Part shown: positions 1-10,076 of the stretch, piece after piece
How the letters are laid out: the number at the start of each line of letters is the position of its first letter
How positions within the stretch are numbered: position 1 is the stretch's first letter
Source of the DNA: Nemertoderma westbladi
Lineage: Eukaryota; Xenacoelomorpha; Nemertodermatida; Nemertodermatidae
Length of the DNA stretch: 49,534 nucleotides
NCBI GenBank assembly: GCA_032718475.1
Contig: JAUCBJ010000335.1
Span: 1-49,534, forward strand
Direction: 5' to 3'
Notes under the pieces: model-generated
The model's database searches: none
What the model was told of the DNA's origin: nothing
The model's input: only the letters and a program-made list of their open reading frames with translations
Program-made: the position numbers and the translations under genes

Positions 1-63
1 GGAAGCCTACCGGGTACCTTACTGGCACATATAGTAATAGTAGGATAGTGGGACAGCATGGGA

Positions 64-505
64 TTCCATGCTGGGTTCTAACTGCTGAGGACACCAAATC
101 TCTGGATGGCACATTCACAAGAATGCTACGCCGGGTTCATTGTGTCAAGTACAATGCACACATCTCCAACCAGATACTATATAACATTGGAGGTGTCTCA
201 TCGGTTCCCCCAAGCTTGACACTAGAACAAAATCGCCTCCGCTTTGCAAGACATTGCTTTCGCCGTGAGGACCAGCCAGTGCATAATCTTGTACTTTGGC
301 AGCCTCATGGAGTGAATAAGCATGGTGGACAGCGCATGACTTTCTTGAGACGCATCTTAAAGGACACTGGCCTTGAAGATGCGGATGATCTAGCAAATGT
401 CATGGGTGATAGGGAGTTGTGGCGGTGCAATTTTGTCAATAAGCCGGCACAGCATTCTTAAAAATGCAGCAGCAATGCAGCATGCCGGTCCTAGTAGTAG
501 GGATA
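64..505 (+). mobile_element. LINE-1 copy a: 3' end of an RTE-like LINE, 5'-truncated
   Basis: The frame from about 64 to 461 encodes the C-terminal end of the same LINE protein that is full length at 30405-33722. Shared landmarks are the RMLRRVHCVKYNAHIS segment, the RLRFA.HCFRREDQP segment and the final AQHS. After the stop, a 40-nt 3' tail ends in TAG repeats (about 492-500), as in the other copies. The first 60 bases of the window do not match the LINE, so the copy is 5'-truncated there. It has lost the endonuclease and the polymerase core and is a dead fragment. It faces copy b across a 160-bp spacer, tail to tail. Confidence 0.9.
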
Positions 506-667
506 GCTAATAGGCCTGGATTGCTGAGGATATGAATTAGGAAGATATCCCGTTACCGTACGCACTGTACATGATGTACGGTACAACACCTCGGTACAAC
601 ATACTGTAGGTACCGGTACCTACCTGCCTACGGCTGTACTGGAATATAAAGAGCTGCGTCCCGGTTA
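506..667. other. GTAC-rich spacer with an 18-bp perfect palindrome
   Basis: The spacer lies between two convergent LINE tails. Positions 606-623 read GTAGGTACCGGTACCTAC, a perfect inverted repeat, and GTAC recurs around it. Positions 639-667 hold a TATA-like stretch (GGAATATAAAGAGCTG) that reappears at 18823-18852 beside another LINE-1 fragment. No gene is seen. Confidence 0.6.
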
Positions 668-2133
668 CTACTACTACTAGGATCGGCATGCTGCATTGCA
701 GCTGCATTTTTAAGAATGCTGTGCCGGCTTGTCAACAAAATTGCACCGCCACAACTCCCTATCACCCATGACATTTGCTAGATCATCCGCATCTTCAAGG
801 CCAGTGTCCTTTAAGATGCGTCTCAAGAAAGTCATGGGCTGTCCCCATGCTTATCACTCCATGAGGCTGCCAAAGTACAAGATTATGCACTGGCTGGTCC
901 TCACGGCGAAAGCAATGTCCTGCAAAGCGGAGGCGATTTTGTTCTAGTGTCAAGCTTGGGGGAACCAATGGGACACCTCCAATGTTATATAGTGTCTGGT
1001 TGGAGATGTGTGCATTGAACTTGACACAATGAACCCGGCGTAGCATTCTTGTGAATGTGCCATCCAGAGATTTGGTGTCCTCAGCAGTTAGAGCCCAGCA
1101 TGGACTCCCATAGAGGAGTACTGGAACTACTGACTGCTCTAAATAATCGGACCTTAAGTTTCCGATTAATTCTCGGTGACTTCCAAATCCTGGAAAGCCT
1201 ATTCAAGGCTGCCCATGCCTTTCCCTTACGTATTCGAAGGTCCTCACCTGACTTCCGGATCCATGATCCCAGGTAACAGAAGTCGTCCACATGCTCAAGC
1301 ATACCATCCTTTGAGCTTATGCTCATCCGATCAGAGACTTGCTGAGGACTTTCAAAGTTAACTGTCAAAATTTTGGTCTTTCTGGAGTTAATAAAAAGAC
1401 CAACACTAGAAGCAGCATGTTCTAATGAGCTGAGGAGCCGTTGGGCTCCCTCTAGTGATTCTGAGAGTACTCCTAAGTCATCAGCAAAGTCTAGATCAGT
1501 TAGGTACTTGGCAGGATTTCCTCGACTTCTGGAGCCAGTAGGTGGAGTTATCATCACCCCATCATCATTATGATGATCTAAGGACATGCGTAGAACATAG
1601 TCAACCACAATTATGAACAAGAATGGTGCAAGTGTGTCTCCCTGGAGGACGCCCCATAACACTTCAAATGGTTCTGTGTCACCGTCAACAGTAGACACAA
1701 ATGTTGTCGAACCATCGTATACTGATCTGATTGCTGCAATAATTTCATCAGGAATCCCATATAATGAAAGTATGCTGAACATACGTGAGCGAGAGACTGA
1801 ATCAAAGGCCTTGAAGAAGTCAAAAGAAGTCAAAAGATAACAGCCAGATCCCTGTCTTTCTTTTTTGATAACTCTTCAATTATCCTTCTAAGTGCCAAAA
1901 TGGGCTCCATGGTCCCACGACCTTTACGGAACCCATTCTGATTTCCACGGAGCAGTTTCTCAATGGGATCCCTGATACGATTTAATAGAATTCTATTGTA
2001 TAGCTTTGCAGCAATCGAGATCAATCAGATTCCCTGAAAAGAACCATAGAGTGTTAGGTTGCCCTTCTTGGGAACTGGCACCAACTTATTTGTTTTCATT
2101 TCTTGTGGGACTCTTGTTGTACGGTACATGTCT
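668..2133 (-). mobile_element. LINE-1 copy b: 5'-truncated, broken reverse transcriptase
   Basis: On the minus strand this copy runs from within the reverse transcriptase to the C-terminus of LINE-1. It includes the palm motif LDFADDLGVLS and the segment DGDTEPFEVLWGVLQGDTLAP. The 3' tail is made of TAG repeats at about 668-679. The 5' end stops matching the full copy near 2133, just after the sequence encoding MYRTTRVPQE. The frame is broken at about 1046-1081 (C-terminal part shifted), at 1830 (small insertion that repeats AAAAGAAGTC) and at 2025 (stop). It is therefore a pseudogene copy, about 1.47 kb against 3.77 kb for the complete element. Confidence 0.9.
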
Positions 2134-2270
2134 TGATGAATTATTTCACTATAAGATAGCATTTGTAGTTTAACTTTAACGTAAAAACTTTCGAAAATCC
2201 GACGCACTTTGATTAAGTTACAGTAATGTAATATGCCTATTCATATTTGTACACATAAAACCCCTAGTTA

Positions 2271-2345
2271 CTCTCCTGGTGTAGTGGTCAGATGGTTAAG
2301 GCGTTGGTTGCATTAAGTAGGTTACGAGTTCGAATCTTGGTCGGG
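2271..2345 (+). repeat. tRNA-derived SINE head (RNA polymerase III promoter)
   Basis: Positions 2285-2295 (TGGTCAGATGG) match a polymerase III A box, and 2326-2336 (GAGTTCGAATC) match a B box. The spacing is about 30 bp, as in tRNA genes, and the D-arm part (GGTTAAGGCG) resembles tRNA-Ser/Leu. The ends cannot form an acceptor stem, so this is not a working tRNA gene. It is most likely the head of a tRNA-derived SINE or an old tRNA pseudogene. The body and tail of the SINE were not delimited. Confidence 0.65.
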
Positions 2346-2800
2346 AAATTTGTATTTTGGGGCCATTTATTTTCATTTGGTACAGATTGGAAAGCCAATG
2401 AGGTGCGTACAACGTATCGAACGATGAGTTGGGCCAATCATAAGGCATGGAATATCTTATTGCTCCAATGTGAGGCCATCGAATACTCTCGAAGGTTCTA
2501 GTAGATTCTATGTCCCAGATTTAGTATATAAAGGGCTGGTTTGCCTTCGGTTATCACTTATCTCACTTACTTCTTACCATTCTGCTTTTATTTGTTTCTT
2601 GTTGAAACTTTGTAATTCTGTTTTGATAAATCTTGTCTAAAACTGTAAATACACTGCAAACTCCTGAGCATGTTTTCTTTTGGTCCAACTTTGGGACAAC
2701 CAAACATCGGGAAGATGGCAGCCTAGACCGTTAGGCCGTCAGCGACGCAGGGAAAAGATGTCCACAACACGCTAGCGCCCACATTAGATTAGACCGCGCA
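2346..2800. other. Non-coding stretch, possible LTR remnant
   Basis: No gene is seen. It holds a TATA-like box at about 2524-2531 (TATATAAAGG), an A/T-rich stretch with polyadenylation-like sequence near 2625-2655, and a short dyad at about 2682-2696 (GTCCAACTTTGGGAC). Positions 2746-2770 are identical to 17965-17989, at the broken end of the exonuclease-like gene. This suggests 2700-2800 is the 3' end of another copy of that element. Assignment as an LTR is a guess. Confidence 0.3.
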
Positions 2801-3478
2801 CCCCCTTCGCCCTTCGAAATACTCCACATGCCATGCAGCGCCCGCTTTATGAGGAAGGTAAGACTTTGTTTGACGCCCTTGCCCGCCGTAAGACCTATAG
2901 ATCAGGGTAAGCGTGACGTCGTCCTGGGACGCCGCAAAATTTAGGATCAAATAACTATATTTAGGCAGAACCCCCTTTGTCAGTCCCACAAATCCCTGGG
3001 TTACCTGTATACCTCACAGGTACAGATAGCGAGCTATTGCTGTTCGTCAGTACGCAAGTACATATTAGGTACGGACAGCGTACGTTCCATAATTTAGTGA
3101 TTTGTAGTACTGACTGTTTGGTACCGGTTCGCTCTGTAGAGCATACATTAGTACCACCCCCCCCCCCCCCCCCCTGCCTGAAGTTGGTTATTTGATCAGG
3201 CAAGGAGTATTTCTGCTACCGGCACACCGCTTGGCCTAGGGAGGTTTTATTAATATCCTACCGCGCCTTGTCACGTACTGATAGGTATTGCTGCTAACTA
3301 TAGGTATTGCGGCAACAAAGTTCTAGAATCAAATTTGTATACCAGATCAGCTAACGTACGGTAGCATTTAACCCCTATTTCTTATCTTACAACCAGAATC
3401 TGGTATTTGTGCCGATCACGGGTGTAGTTACTAACACCGTGGTTGCCCATTGAGTTGTGGATAGGAAGGAGAGAGCTT

Positions 3479-3501
3479 TGACGTCATTTGTGAGTATAAA
3501 G
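3479..3501 (+). promoter_or_regulatory. Promoter-like block: CRE palindrome plus TATA box
   Basis: TGACGTCA at 3479-3486 is a perfect CRE/ATF site. Nine bases later comes TATAAAG at 3495-3501. Transcription would start near 3525-3530, giving a leader of about 1.95 kb before the Gag start at 5484. The site is a good candidate for the U3 promoter of the BEL-like element, but no transcript evidence is available. Confidence 0.45.
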
Positions 3502-3786
3502 TTCTACAGAACGCGACTAGTTTATTTTAGTAGCTAGCGCACGGTATCATTTCGGTCAGAAAATCACTAAAACCTAGTGAAAAGATATACACCAAAATTG
3601 TTTTGTTTGTAACACACACACACACACACGCCCTAAAACATATTTACCCTTAGAGTTCTACTAGTTATAGCGCACTTTATACTACTTTAGGCAGAATTTA
3701 TCTGTATTCGTGAATTAGGATCTGATCTTTAGTTACGGCAAGAAAGGGAGTATTTCATTTCGTTATTAAACTGTTGGTTTCTGCTC

Positions 3787-3912
3787 AGCAGTTATTGTTA
3801 CATTTAGGCCTGACCTTTTAGACTGATTCCGTGCGGGGCGATCAGTTATTGTTACATTTAGGCACGATTTCTTTTAGGCTGATTCAGACAGGGAGATCAG
3901 TATTGTTACGCT
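3787..3912 (+). repeat. Imperfect direct repeat, about 60 bp period
   Basis: The phrase CAGTTATTGTTACATTTAGGC occurs twice, about 60 bp apart, each time followed by a related block (TTTTAG.CTGATTC). A third shortened start (CAGTATTGTTAC) follows near 3898. It lies in the putative leader/LTR. Confidence 0.7.
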
Positions 3913-4373
3913 AGAGCCGTAACCCATCTAGCTCGTATATAAACCATATAAATCACACCGCGGCAAGTTACTGTATTTAGGACTGTCAGCGATAGTTAGG
4001 ATTCGCTGCGCGGGGATTGTTTTCCCGTGAGTTTGGTCTGTTACTGTAACTGTACATCTGCCATACCAGTTAGAGGACAGGTATCCTTTTGTCTAGTACG
4101 TAGGCATTAGACCCGCTCACGTACATAGAATAGACATCAGGCTCTGCTCCTCGCCAGTAGTAGTTTGTGTATTGTATCTGTTTGTTTAGATATCCTGGAC
4201 TGGGATTTGTTGTCAGATACTGTACGAGCCCGTTTCATTACTAGAGTCTCATAGTAAGATACATCGTTACTAGGATCTGGTAAGCGGTATGCTACTGGAC
4301 TTTACGGATAGAGATATTCTATAGCTTCGTATTGGTAGATTTGTAGGCTGTAGGGTAGTCCCTACCGTAGAGG

Positions 4374-4545
4374 ACTTTACAGTGAGGTATATCTATATAA
4401 ATTAGTGTACACTCAGCTGCCCTCACTTTACAGTGAGGTATATCTATATAAATTAGTGTACACTCAGCTGCCCTCACTTTACAGTGAGGTATATCTATAT
4501 AAATTAGTGTACACTCAGCTGCCCTCACTTTACAGTGAGGTATAT
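4374..4545 (+). repeat. 51-bp tandem repeat, 3.4 copies, with hairpin and TATA-like core
   Basis: Three identical 51-bp units start at 4374, 4425 and 4476, with a partial unit from 4527. Each junction forms a hairpin (CCTCAC...GTGAGG), and each unit holds TATATCTATATAAATT. The unit is 17 codons long, so the minus strand stays open (repeated MRAAECTLIYIDIPHCK), but this is a by-product of repetition. Confidence 0.9.
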
Positions 4546-5260
4546 ATTATACAAATTCTGAAATTAGTGTATAGTATTATTTAGATCTGTTAGCTATTGA
4601 AAGTAGGAGATATTTACAATTTTAAGGTTAGTAAATTTAGTAATTTGTAGAACGTCCCCTGCTTCAGTAGGCTTTAGGGTAGCTAGTACTTTCGTATTTA
4701 ATATTTGACTAGCTAATAGTTAGTTTGTAGCATTTTGTTTTACGCCGTGTGTGTGCGGTGTTACTTTCGGTACTTGAAAAGGTACATAGGGTTTAAAGAC
4801 CAAGTTGTATCGGTACCTAGGAAGATTTTTCGTAGCGTAGAAGTAAAACTCTCACCTTCGACCTTTCAGGACTCAAGGACTCATTTCTGGACCGCTTCGA
4901 GGATTAGACCGCTTTTCGCAAAGTTTGGGAGACAATAAATTCGTCCGCGCCGCCGAAAAACGGAACGACCCACGTCCGGTTTGTATTTGGGAATTTGCAC
5001 GACTGGAAGATCAAAGGAGCGTAAGTTTTACGACTCGTGTCGTTCAAACTTAGAAAGCACAGTAGTACTCAAAATTTGTGGGTTTCACTGTCTGTTAGTA
5101 GTGTTGATTGGTACTTATTTTCCCGTTAGACGTTGCTGTTTTGCCTATTATTTGTACTTGTTGATCTACATTTTGGTAACGTATACCGTTATCTCATTTA
5201 TTCGTACAAATTTAGCCGGTAGGCTAGATTATTACTTATTTTATTATATACTTTGTTAGT

Positions 5261-5437
5261 TTTATTTGTACCGGTTAGGGTATATATATGATATATATAT
5301 ATATCAAGGTAAGTTTGACATTTGGAAATTTCGACATTTTGACATTTCGACATTCTGACTTTGTTGATTTATTTGTACCGGTTAGGGTATATATATATAC
5401 TATATATACCAAGGTAAGTTTGACATTTCAACATTCA
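5261..5437 (+). repeat. Direct repeat of about 107 bp with splice-donor-like core
   Basis: Two copies start at 5261 and 5368 (TTTATTTGTACCGGTTAGGG, then a TA microsatellite, then CAAGGTAAGTTTGACATTT). The AAG/GTAAGT core is a near-consensus splice donor in both copies and lies just upstream of the Gag start. It could serve splicing of the element's leader, or be chance. Confidence 0.6.
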
Positions 5438-5483
5438 GACACTTTGACATTTTATTACCCGTACTTGACGTATATAATAAGAC

Positions 5484-6302
5484 ATGAGTGACACACCCCA
5501 TTCGACTCGATACCCACCTACCGACTATGACTCGTGCGACCCGGACAGATCGACAGTAGACGAACCGAGAAGGAGAACCCGAGATTCTACCGATGTCACA
5601 CCACTTGCATCGCCGGTACCCCGAACGGAAATACCGGAAGCCGCAACGCGTGGCGATGGCAGAATCGAAGATTTCCTTACCGTCCCGCAGACCAGATCGC
5701 GGGAACCGGACATGGTAAGTTCGACTGGAAGCCAGGAGAACGTTATTAGAAGTATAGGAGGACACATGGCCCAGATTACTCGGAACCTCGGAGAAGGTTT
5801 TCGCGTTTTACGTGAGTTAACCGCCCCGATGTCGAGATACGAGTTCTACACCTTACAGGTAAGGATAGAAAGTAGGGTACATGCTTCCGTAGATAAACTG
5901 AAAGGTTTACACGAACTTGCAGAGTTGCATGGCAACAACTTTACTCAGGTAAAGATAATAGATAAATTAGTAAGTGCGAGAGAAAGCATTATCCAGTTTA
6001 AGTCAGTAATAAGATTGGCTCAACAGGAGCAGTTTGACCAACTACTAGGTGAGTCAGTTTCGGACGCGTTGTTACAACCCGAAGAGGAAGAAGAACTCTA
6101 CTGCCTGGACGGGAGGTTGGAAACGCTCACCAATTTTCTTCGTAGATGCGGCGTACCGATCGAAGAACCGGAAGTCGAACCGCGAGGGACGACGGAAGTT
6201 CTTACTACGGAAGGCTTGCGAGCCTACCAAATTCCACACTGGATAGATCGTTCGTTAGCGTACAGAGTGACGTTGGCGACGTTAGTAGGACAGCGTCTGT
6301 AA
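5484..6302 (+). pseudogene. BEL-like Gag, N-terminal part
   Basis: The reading frame starts at the first ATG after the leader (MSDTPHSTRY) and runs 272 residues. The first 80 residues are charged and rich in Arg, Asp, Pro and Thr. Residues from about 100 to 205 are predicted helical by eye (IRSIGGHMAQITRNL; ESRVHASVDKLKGLHEL), as in Gag N-terminal regions, and are followed by an acidic EEEEE stretch. No catalytic domain is expected. The 20-bp cassette at 6209-6228 falls near the end; in this frame it reads EGLRAYQ, and the frame then closes at 6300-6302. The true continuation is in the other frame (6464-7909). A 20-bp insertion shifts the frame by exactly the amount seen, so this stop looks like a consequence of the cassette. 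Confidence 0.75.
6209..6228 (+). repeat. 20-bp palindromic cassette, copy 1
   Basis: The sequence is GGAAGGCTTGCGAGCCTACC. As RNA it folds into a hairpin with arms GGxAGGCU/AGCCUxCC around UGCG, with one A-A mismatch. It lies where the Gag frame changes: upstream it reads EGLRAYQ, downstream continuity needs GRLASLP. Confidence 0.95.
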
Positions 6303-7280
6303 TTACTCGACAACAACAGGAGGTTGCACGCTGACAACAAGTCGCCGAGGAAGAAGCGCAACACCAGATGGCACAGATCGCCATCGAGGGAGAGAAACAA
6401 CATAGAGAGGATGAGGCGAGAATTGCGTAACTCAAGGCGCAAGCCGAATTCGAAGCTTCGGAAATGCGCAGATTGGTGGAAAACTTAGCGCAAGAAGCAG
6501 CCGCGGCGGAGGCAGCCGACGAGCTAGTACGAGTTGCGGCGGTAAACGCAGCTGAGTTAACACGGAAGAAGGCAGCGTCCGACGCTCGTGCTAAGTTGAA
6601 GGCACGACAAATAAACGCTCGATTAGCTATACAGGAAGCGGAGTTAGCGGCACAACAACAAGTAGCGGATCGACGCGAAAGGGAGATGCAACTACAGTTC
6701 GAACTAAATCGTAGATCGCGCGAGGCAGCGAACGCGCAAGCGGACCTCGAACTCGACGCGAGAGATAGATCTATAAGGTCTCGAGCTGGACACGTCTTGT
6801 CTGCCCTGGATCGCATGGAGGCTCGATATCGCAGAATTCAGAAGCGAATCGAGGAAGGAAGTGTGGGAGCGATAGATCGAGGAGAGGAGTTCGTCGAGGA
6901 TTACTGTAAACGTTCTCCCCAAGTTATTCCTATGCTCAAACCCACGACTCCGATAAAACCGGTCTTTGTTACGAAACCTAAGGAAATAACGCCTGTGCGC
7001 TCGACGCAAGGTAGCAGGTTTGTTGTGACGGAAATACCGCAACCTAGGGCGACTTCATCGCCAATTTTAGCAGGTAACATAATTAGTCCACCTACAGTAA
7101 GTCGTAGTCTACTTGTAGGAAGGGAGGAACCTGCATTTATGACAGTAAAACAGGTGAGTAAACCATTACAAGTTAAACCTGTGACGTGCTGTGCGAACCC
7201 AGTTGTTTATAGATCGACTACGAAACCTGACTATTTCACTCGACCGTTGACACAATGTTCGACACAACCTATGACTTTGT

Positions 7281-7300
7281 GGAAGGCTTACGAGCCTACC
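7281..7300 (+). repeat. 20-bp palindromic cassette, copy 2
   Basis: GGAAGGCTTACGAGCCTACC, one base different from the consensus (loop position 10, G to A). Read as WKAYEPT. It is the first of two cassettes inside a 93-bp tandem duplication. Confidence 0.95.
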
Positions 7301-7373
7301 GAACAATGGAGGAGGATGGATGTGGGTAGTACCCATGGGACCGAACAACGTATAACGAGACCTACGACTTCGT

Positions 7374-7393
7374 GGAAGGCTTGCGAGCCTACC
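7374..7393 (+). repeat. 20-bp palindromic cassette, copy 3
   Basis: Consensus sequence, read as WKACEPT. It lies 93 bp (31 codons) after copy 2, with similar flanks (GACTT.GT before, GAACAA.GG after). Confidence 0.95.
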
Positions 7394-7703
7394 GAACAAC
7401 GGAGAGCCTTAGATCCCAGACCACAACGAACGCGACCAAAGATAATACGCTGGACGCGAACCCGCCAACCACCTTATCCGGACGACAGCGACTCATCTAG
7501 CGACTCGGAGTCGACGGAACGGGAAATATTCTGTACTGGAGCGGCGGATGATTACAAGCGGGAGGAACGATCAACGAACACCTATATCGATAATCCTCCA
7601 CGAGAAACGCCCCAACAGAAACCCACGTTGAAACCAGCGGAAACGATCAGCGCCAAACAGTTGGCCGAGATGACGGACCGACTAGCTCAACTCGAAGAAC
7701 GAC

Positions 7704-8579
7704 TTGAAGCGCAACCTTCGGATCGATCACAAACCAGCGTGGAGTTGGAACAACCTAGACAACATCGACCACCGAGGAGAGAACAGGAGACTAGACGGAC
7801 TCCGACCCATCGAGAAGAAGATCCCGTTAATAATTCTTACCGCCGAACAACGCCTGGAACGACTGGACGACGCCATCGAACAGGGACGCGGACAGTTGGA
7901 TTTGGTTAGCGAGATTGCGAAATTCGCGGCTAGACAAGGATTACCGGCACAGCAACCGCCGAAGTTCTCTGGCAACGCGAAACACTGGCGCACACTGGTA
8001 GACTACGTAGAGTCCCAGATCGCTAAGTGTGCTTTCACCTCGACGGAGAAGTTTAATTACTTGCTCCTAGTCCTGTCTGGTGAGCCGAAACGATTAGCGG
8101 AAACCTTCATTGGTGTTCCCGATGCCTTTGAGTTGGCGTACGACCGTTTGTATTCGATTTACGGAGGTAACGTCGCCATGGCTAAATCCATTATTGAAGA
8201 CCTCTGCAGAGGAGGCAACATTTCGAAACCGATCGATCTTTTACGACTCGCGGACGAAATCAAGAACGCTATAGGGACTTTACGGTCTATTGGACAACTC
8301 GAGTACGCTAATGCACCAACAGTTCTCATTCTAATAATCGGTCGACTTCATCATCGACTCCGACGAGAATGGCGATGCATCGAGTACCAGCGTGAGGAGG
8401 CCGGCGGGCTATTGAAACTCACCGACGTCTACCAACTGATTTCACAGGAGGCCGTGATCGAGACTCGATCGAACTATACCGATCACCATATCGCGGCGGA
8501 AGGGATAGCTATTTCTGCGCCGACTCGGACCAAACCGAACGACGAACGCGAAAGCCGTTACCTACGCCACCCCTACTGA
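7704..8579 (+). pseudogene. BEL-like Gag, DUF1759-like capsid domain
   Basis: This frame of 291 residues contains the conserved Gag core of BEL/Pao elements. It begins at about residue 88 with LPAQQPPKFSGNAKHWRTLV, a typical 'lPkF.G....W..F' signature, and continues with KFNYLLLVLSGEPKRLAE and a helical block (AYDRLYSIYGGNVAMAKSII). The first 50 residues overlap the previous frame and are probably not translated from this ATG; the real entry is by frameshift from the coiled-coil frame within 7704-7909. The end overlaps the zinc-knuckle frame, which is open from about 8530, so another +1 shift is needed. No cassette is present in this domain. Confidence 0.8.
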
Positions 8580-9900
8580 GACTTCTAAAGTTCTGACGCC
8601 TATCGGCACCACGCAGCCACGACAACAGTTGCCGGCGGACTTTGTGGGATGCTCATACTGCGAGCGGAACGGCAGAAACCATAGCGGACATAAACTTCGT
8701 GGATGTCGCGCTTTTAATAAGTTAGGAATCGAGGAGAGGAGACTCCAAATCCGATCTCTAGATTCTTGCTGGAGATGTATGAAGCCAGGACACGTCCGGA
8801 AGGATTGCCCAAGCGACGATACATGTCCTCAGTGTGGACGCAACCATGACGCGTTACTCCACACCACCAGTCATACTCCGACCAAACGCTTTCGACGAGA
8901 GCATCCAGATAAAGCGGCTAGATGCGACGCGCTTTACAAGGAGCGTGCGCCGCGCGAGATCCGTACCTTTTATACAGACTGTATGGATCAGTCAGGATCA
9001 TCGGACGAGGACGAGGAGGAAGACGACACTTTCTACGTGCATGCAGGTGAGGAACAGCCATCGGTAACACTCCTCACACAGAACCAGTTGAAAGGGTTTA
9101 ACGTGATTCCTATAAAGATTACTGGAACCCGAGGGAGCAAGCATATATACGCCATCTTAGACTCTGCGTCATCACACAGTTATGTCGACGAACAAGTAGC
9201 CGACGTGGTCACGGACATGAGTCAAGGTAAGACTGCTCAGTACACTGTAAGCAGCATGCATGGTAAGAGAGCGATCCCTGTGACGAGAGTAAAACTAACC
9301 TTAGACACTCTTCTTTCCAAAGCGGAACACAGCAAGGAGGAGCGCTCATTACTTCCGGTAAGAAATTTGACCTTTGCAGCTACGAAGGACTTTAGTAACT
9401 TGCTCGGCCCTGTGCCAGAGCAATCACCGGAAGATCGTAAGTATTTCCAACACCTTGGAATACCGGAATGTCCTGTTAATTATCGTTCCATTGCGATGTT
9501 AATTGGGACAGACCAGTTTAACTTACATCAGGTATGGGAGACATGCCCATCTGTTATTACAGCGGGCAACCCCTACGCATGTAGAACTCCCATAGGTTGG
9601 TATACTAGAGCACCAATACGTTCACTACAGGTAAGTGACCAGGAGGACGATGTTCTGAGTATGTGTAGTTTATTAACTACTACGATAGATAACTCTCCTT
9701 TACACTCCCGTGGTCCAATTGTACGGACGGCACTACGACAGACTTGCGTCGCTAATGCAGACGCCACCGATACTGACGTAACTGATCTGGACACGACCAC
9801 ACGGACCTCTGACTTACAACTACTTGCAGTAGACCAGGTTGTATTGAACACCGAAGACCAAAGGGTTGTTGCTGTGGATGACTCGATGAACGAGGATTTT

Positions 9901-9920
9901 GGAAGGCTTGCGAGCCTACC
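9901..9920 (+). repeat. 20-bp palindromic cassette, copy 4
   Basis: Consensus sequence, read as GRLASLP. First of three identical copies spaced 78 bp apart. Confidence 0.95.
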
Positions 9921-9978
9921 GAAAAATCCAAAGGTCATTGACCCCACCCACCAGGCTTCGACACCGGTCGTTGATCTT

Positions 9979-9998
9979 GGAAGGCTTGCGAGCCTACC
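9979..9998 (+). repeat. 20-bp palindromic cassette, copy 5
   Basis: Consensus sequence, read as GRLASLP, 78 bp after copy 4. The 19-residue spacers on either side are related but clearly diverged, while the cassette is unchanged in all three copies. Confidence 0.95.
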
Positions 9999-10056
9999 GA
10001 CAGATCAAGAAGTTGTCAAACCGCCACACGACGATTCGACGCCGACTAGTGACACC

Positions 10057-10076
10057 GGAAGGCTTGCGAGCCTACC
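10057..10076 (+). repeat. 20-bp palindromic cassette, copy 6
   Basis: Consensus sequence, read as GRLASLP, 78 bp after copy 5 and 77 bp upstream of the in-frame TGA at 10153. Confidence 0.95.

Larger units (their letters stand above)
2801..5483 (+). other. Non-coding leader of the BEL-like element, possible 5' LTR
   Basis: No gene is seen in 2.7 kb upstream of the first Gag start codon. The stretch contains an 18-base C run (3157-3174), a CA microsatellite (3612-3629), a promoter-like block (3479-3501) and three sets of direct repeats (annotated separately). A matching 3' copy was not found in the window, so LTR boundaries cannot be set. Position directly before the Gag start, the promoter signals and tandem repeats fit an LTR plus leader, which is inference. 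Confidence 0.35.
6464..7909 (+). pseudogene. BEL-like Gag, coiled-coil and linker part
   Basis: The frame is open from about 6146, apart from stops TGA at 6332-6334 and TAA at 6428-6430. From 6464 it runs 481 residues without a break. Residues 1 to about 130 are Ala/Glu/Arg-rich with heptad spacing and form a strong coiled coil (AEAADELVRVAAVNAAELTR). Residues 165-330 are a Pro/Thr-rich linker holding two 20-bp cassettes (WKAYEPT, WKACEPT) in a 31-codon tandem duplication. The end is acidic, then Arg-rich. The part after about 7704 is read better in the next frame, which holds the capsid-like domain, so a +1 shift lies in 7704-7909. Both upstream stops could derive from CGA and CAA by C-to-T change. 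Confidence 0.75.

Noticed and set aside
1-18. Eleventh copy of the 20-bp cassette at the window edge (GGAAGCCTACC)
   Set aside because: Only the two ends match, with nine central bases missing. It could be a deleted copy, but the match is too short to claim.
2271-2345. Functional tRNA gene
   Set aside because: A and B boxes are good, but no acceptor stem or anticodon arm can be formed, so a SINE head is more likely.
5400-6816. Minus-strand open frames across Gag (for example 6205-6816)
   Set aside because: Shadow frames of the Ala/Arg-rich coiled coil; no family signature, and the plus strand has clear Gag features.
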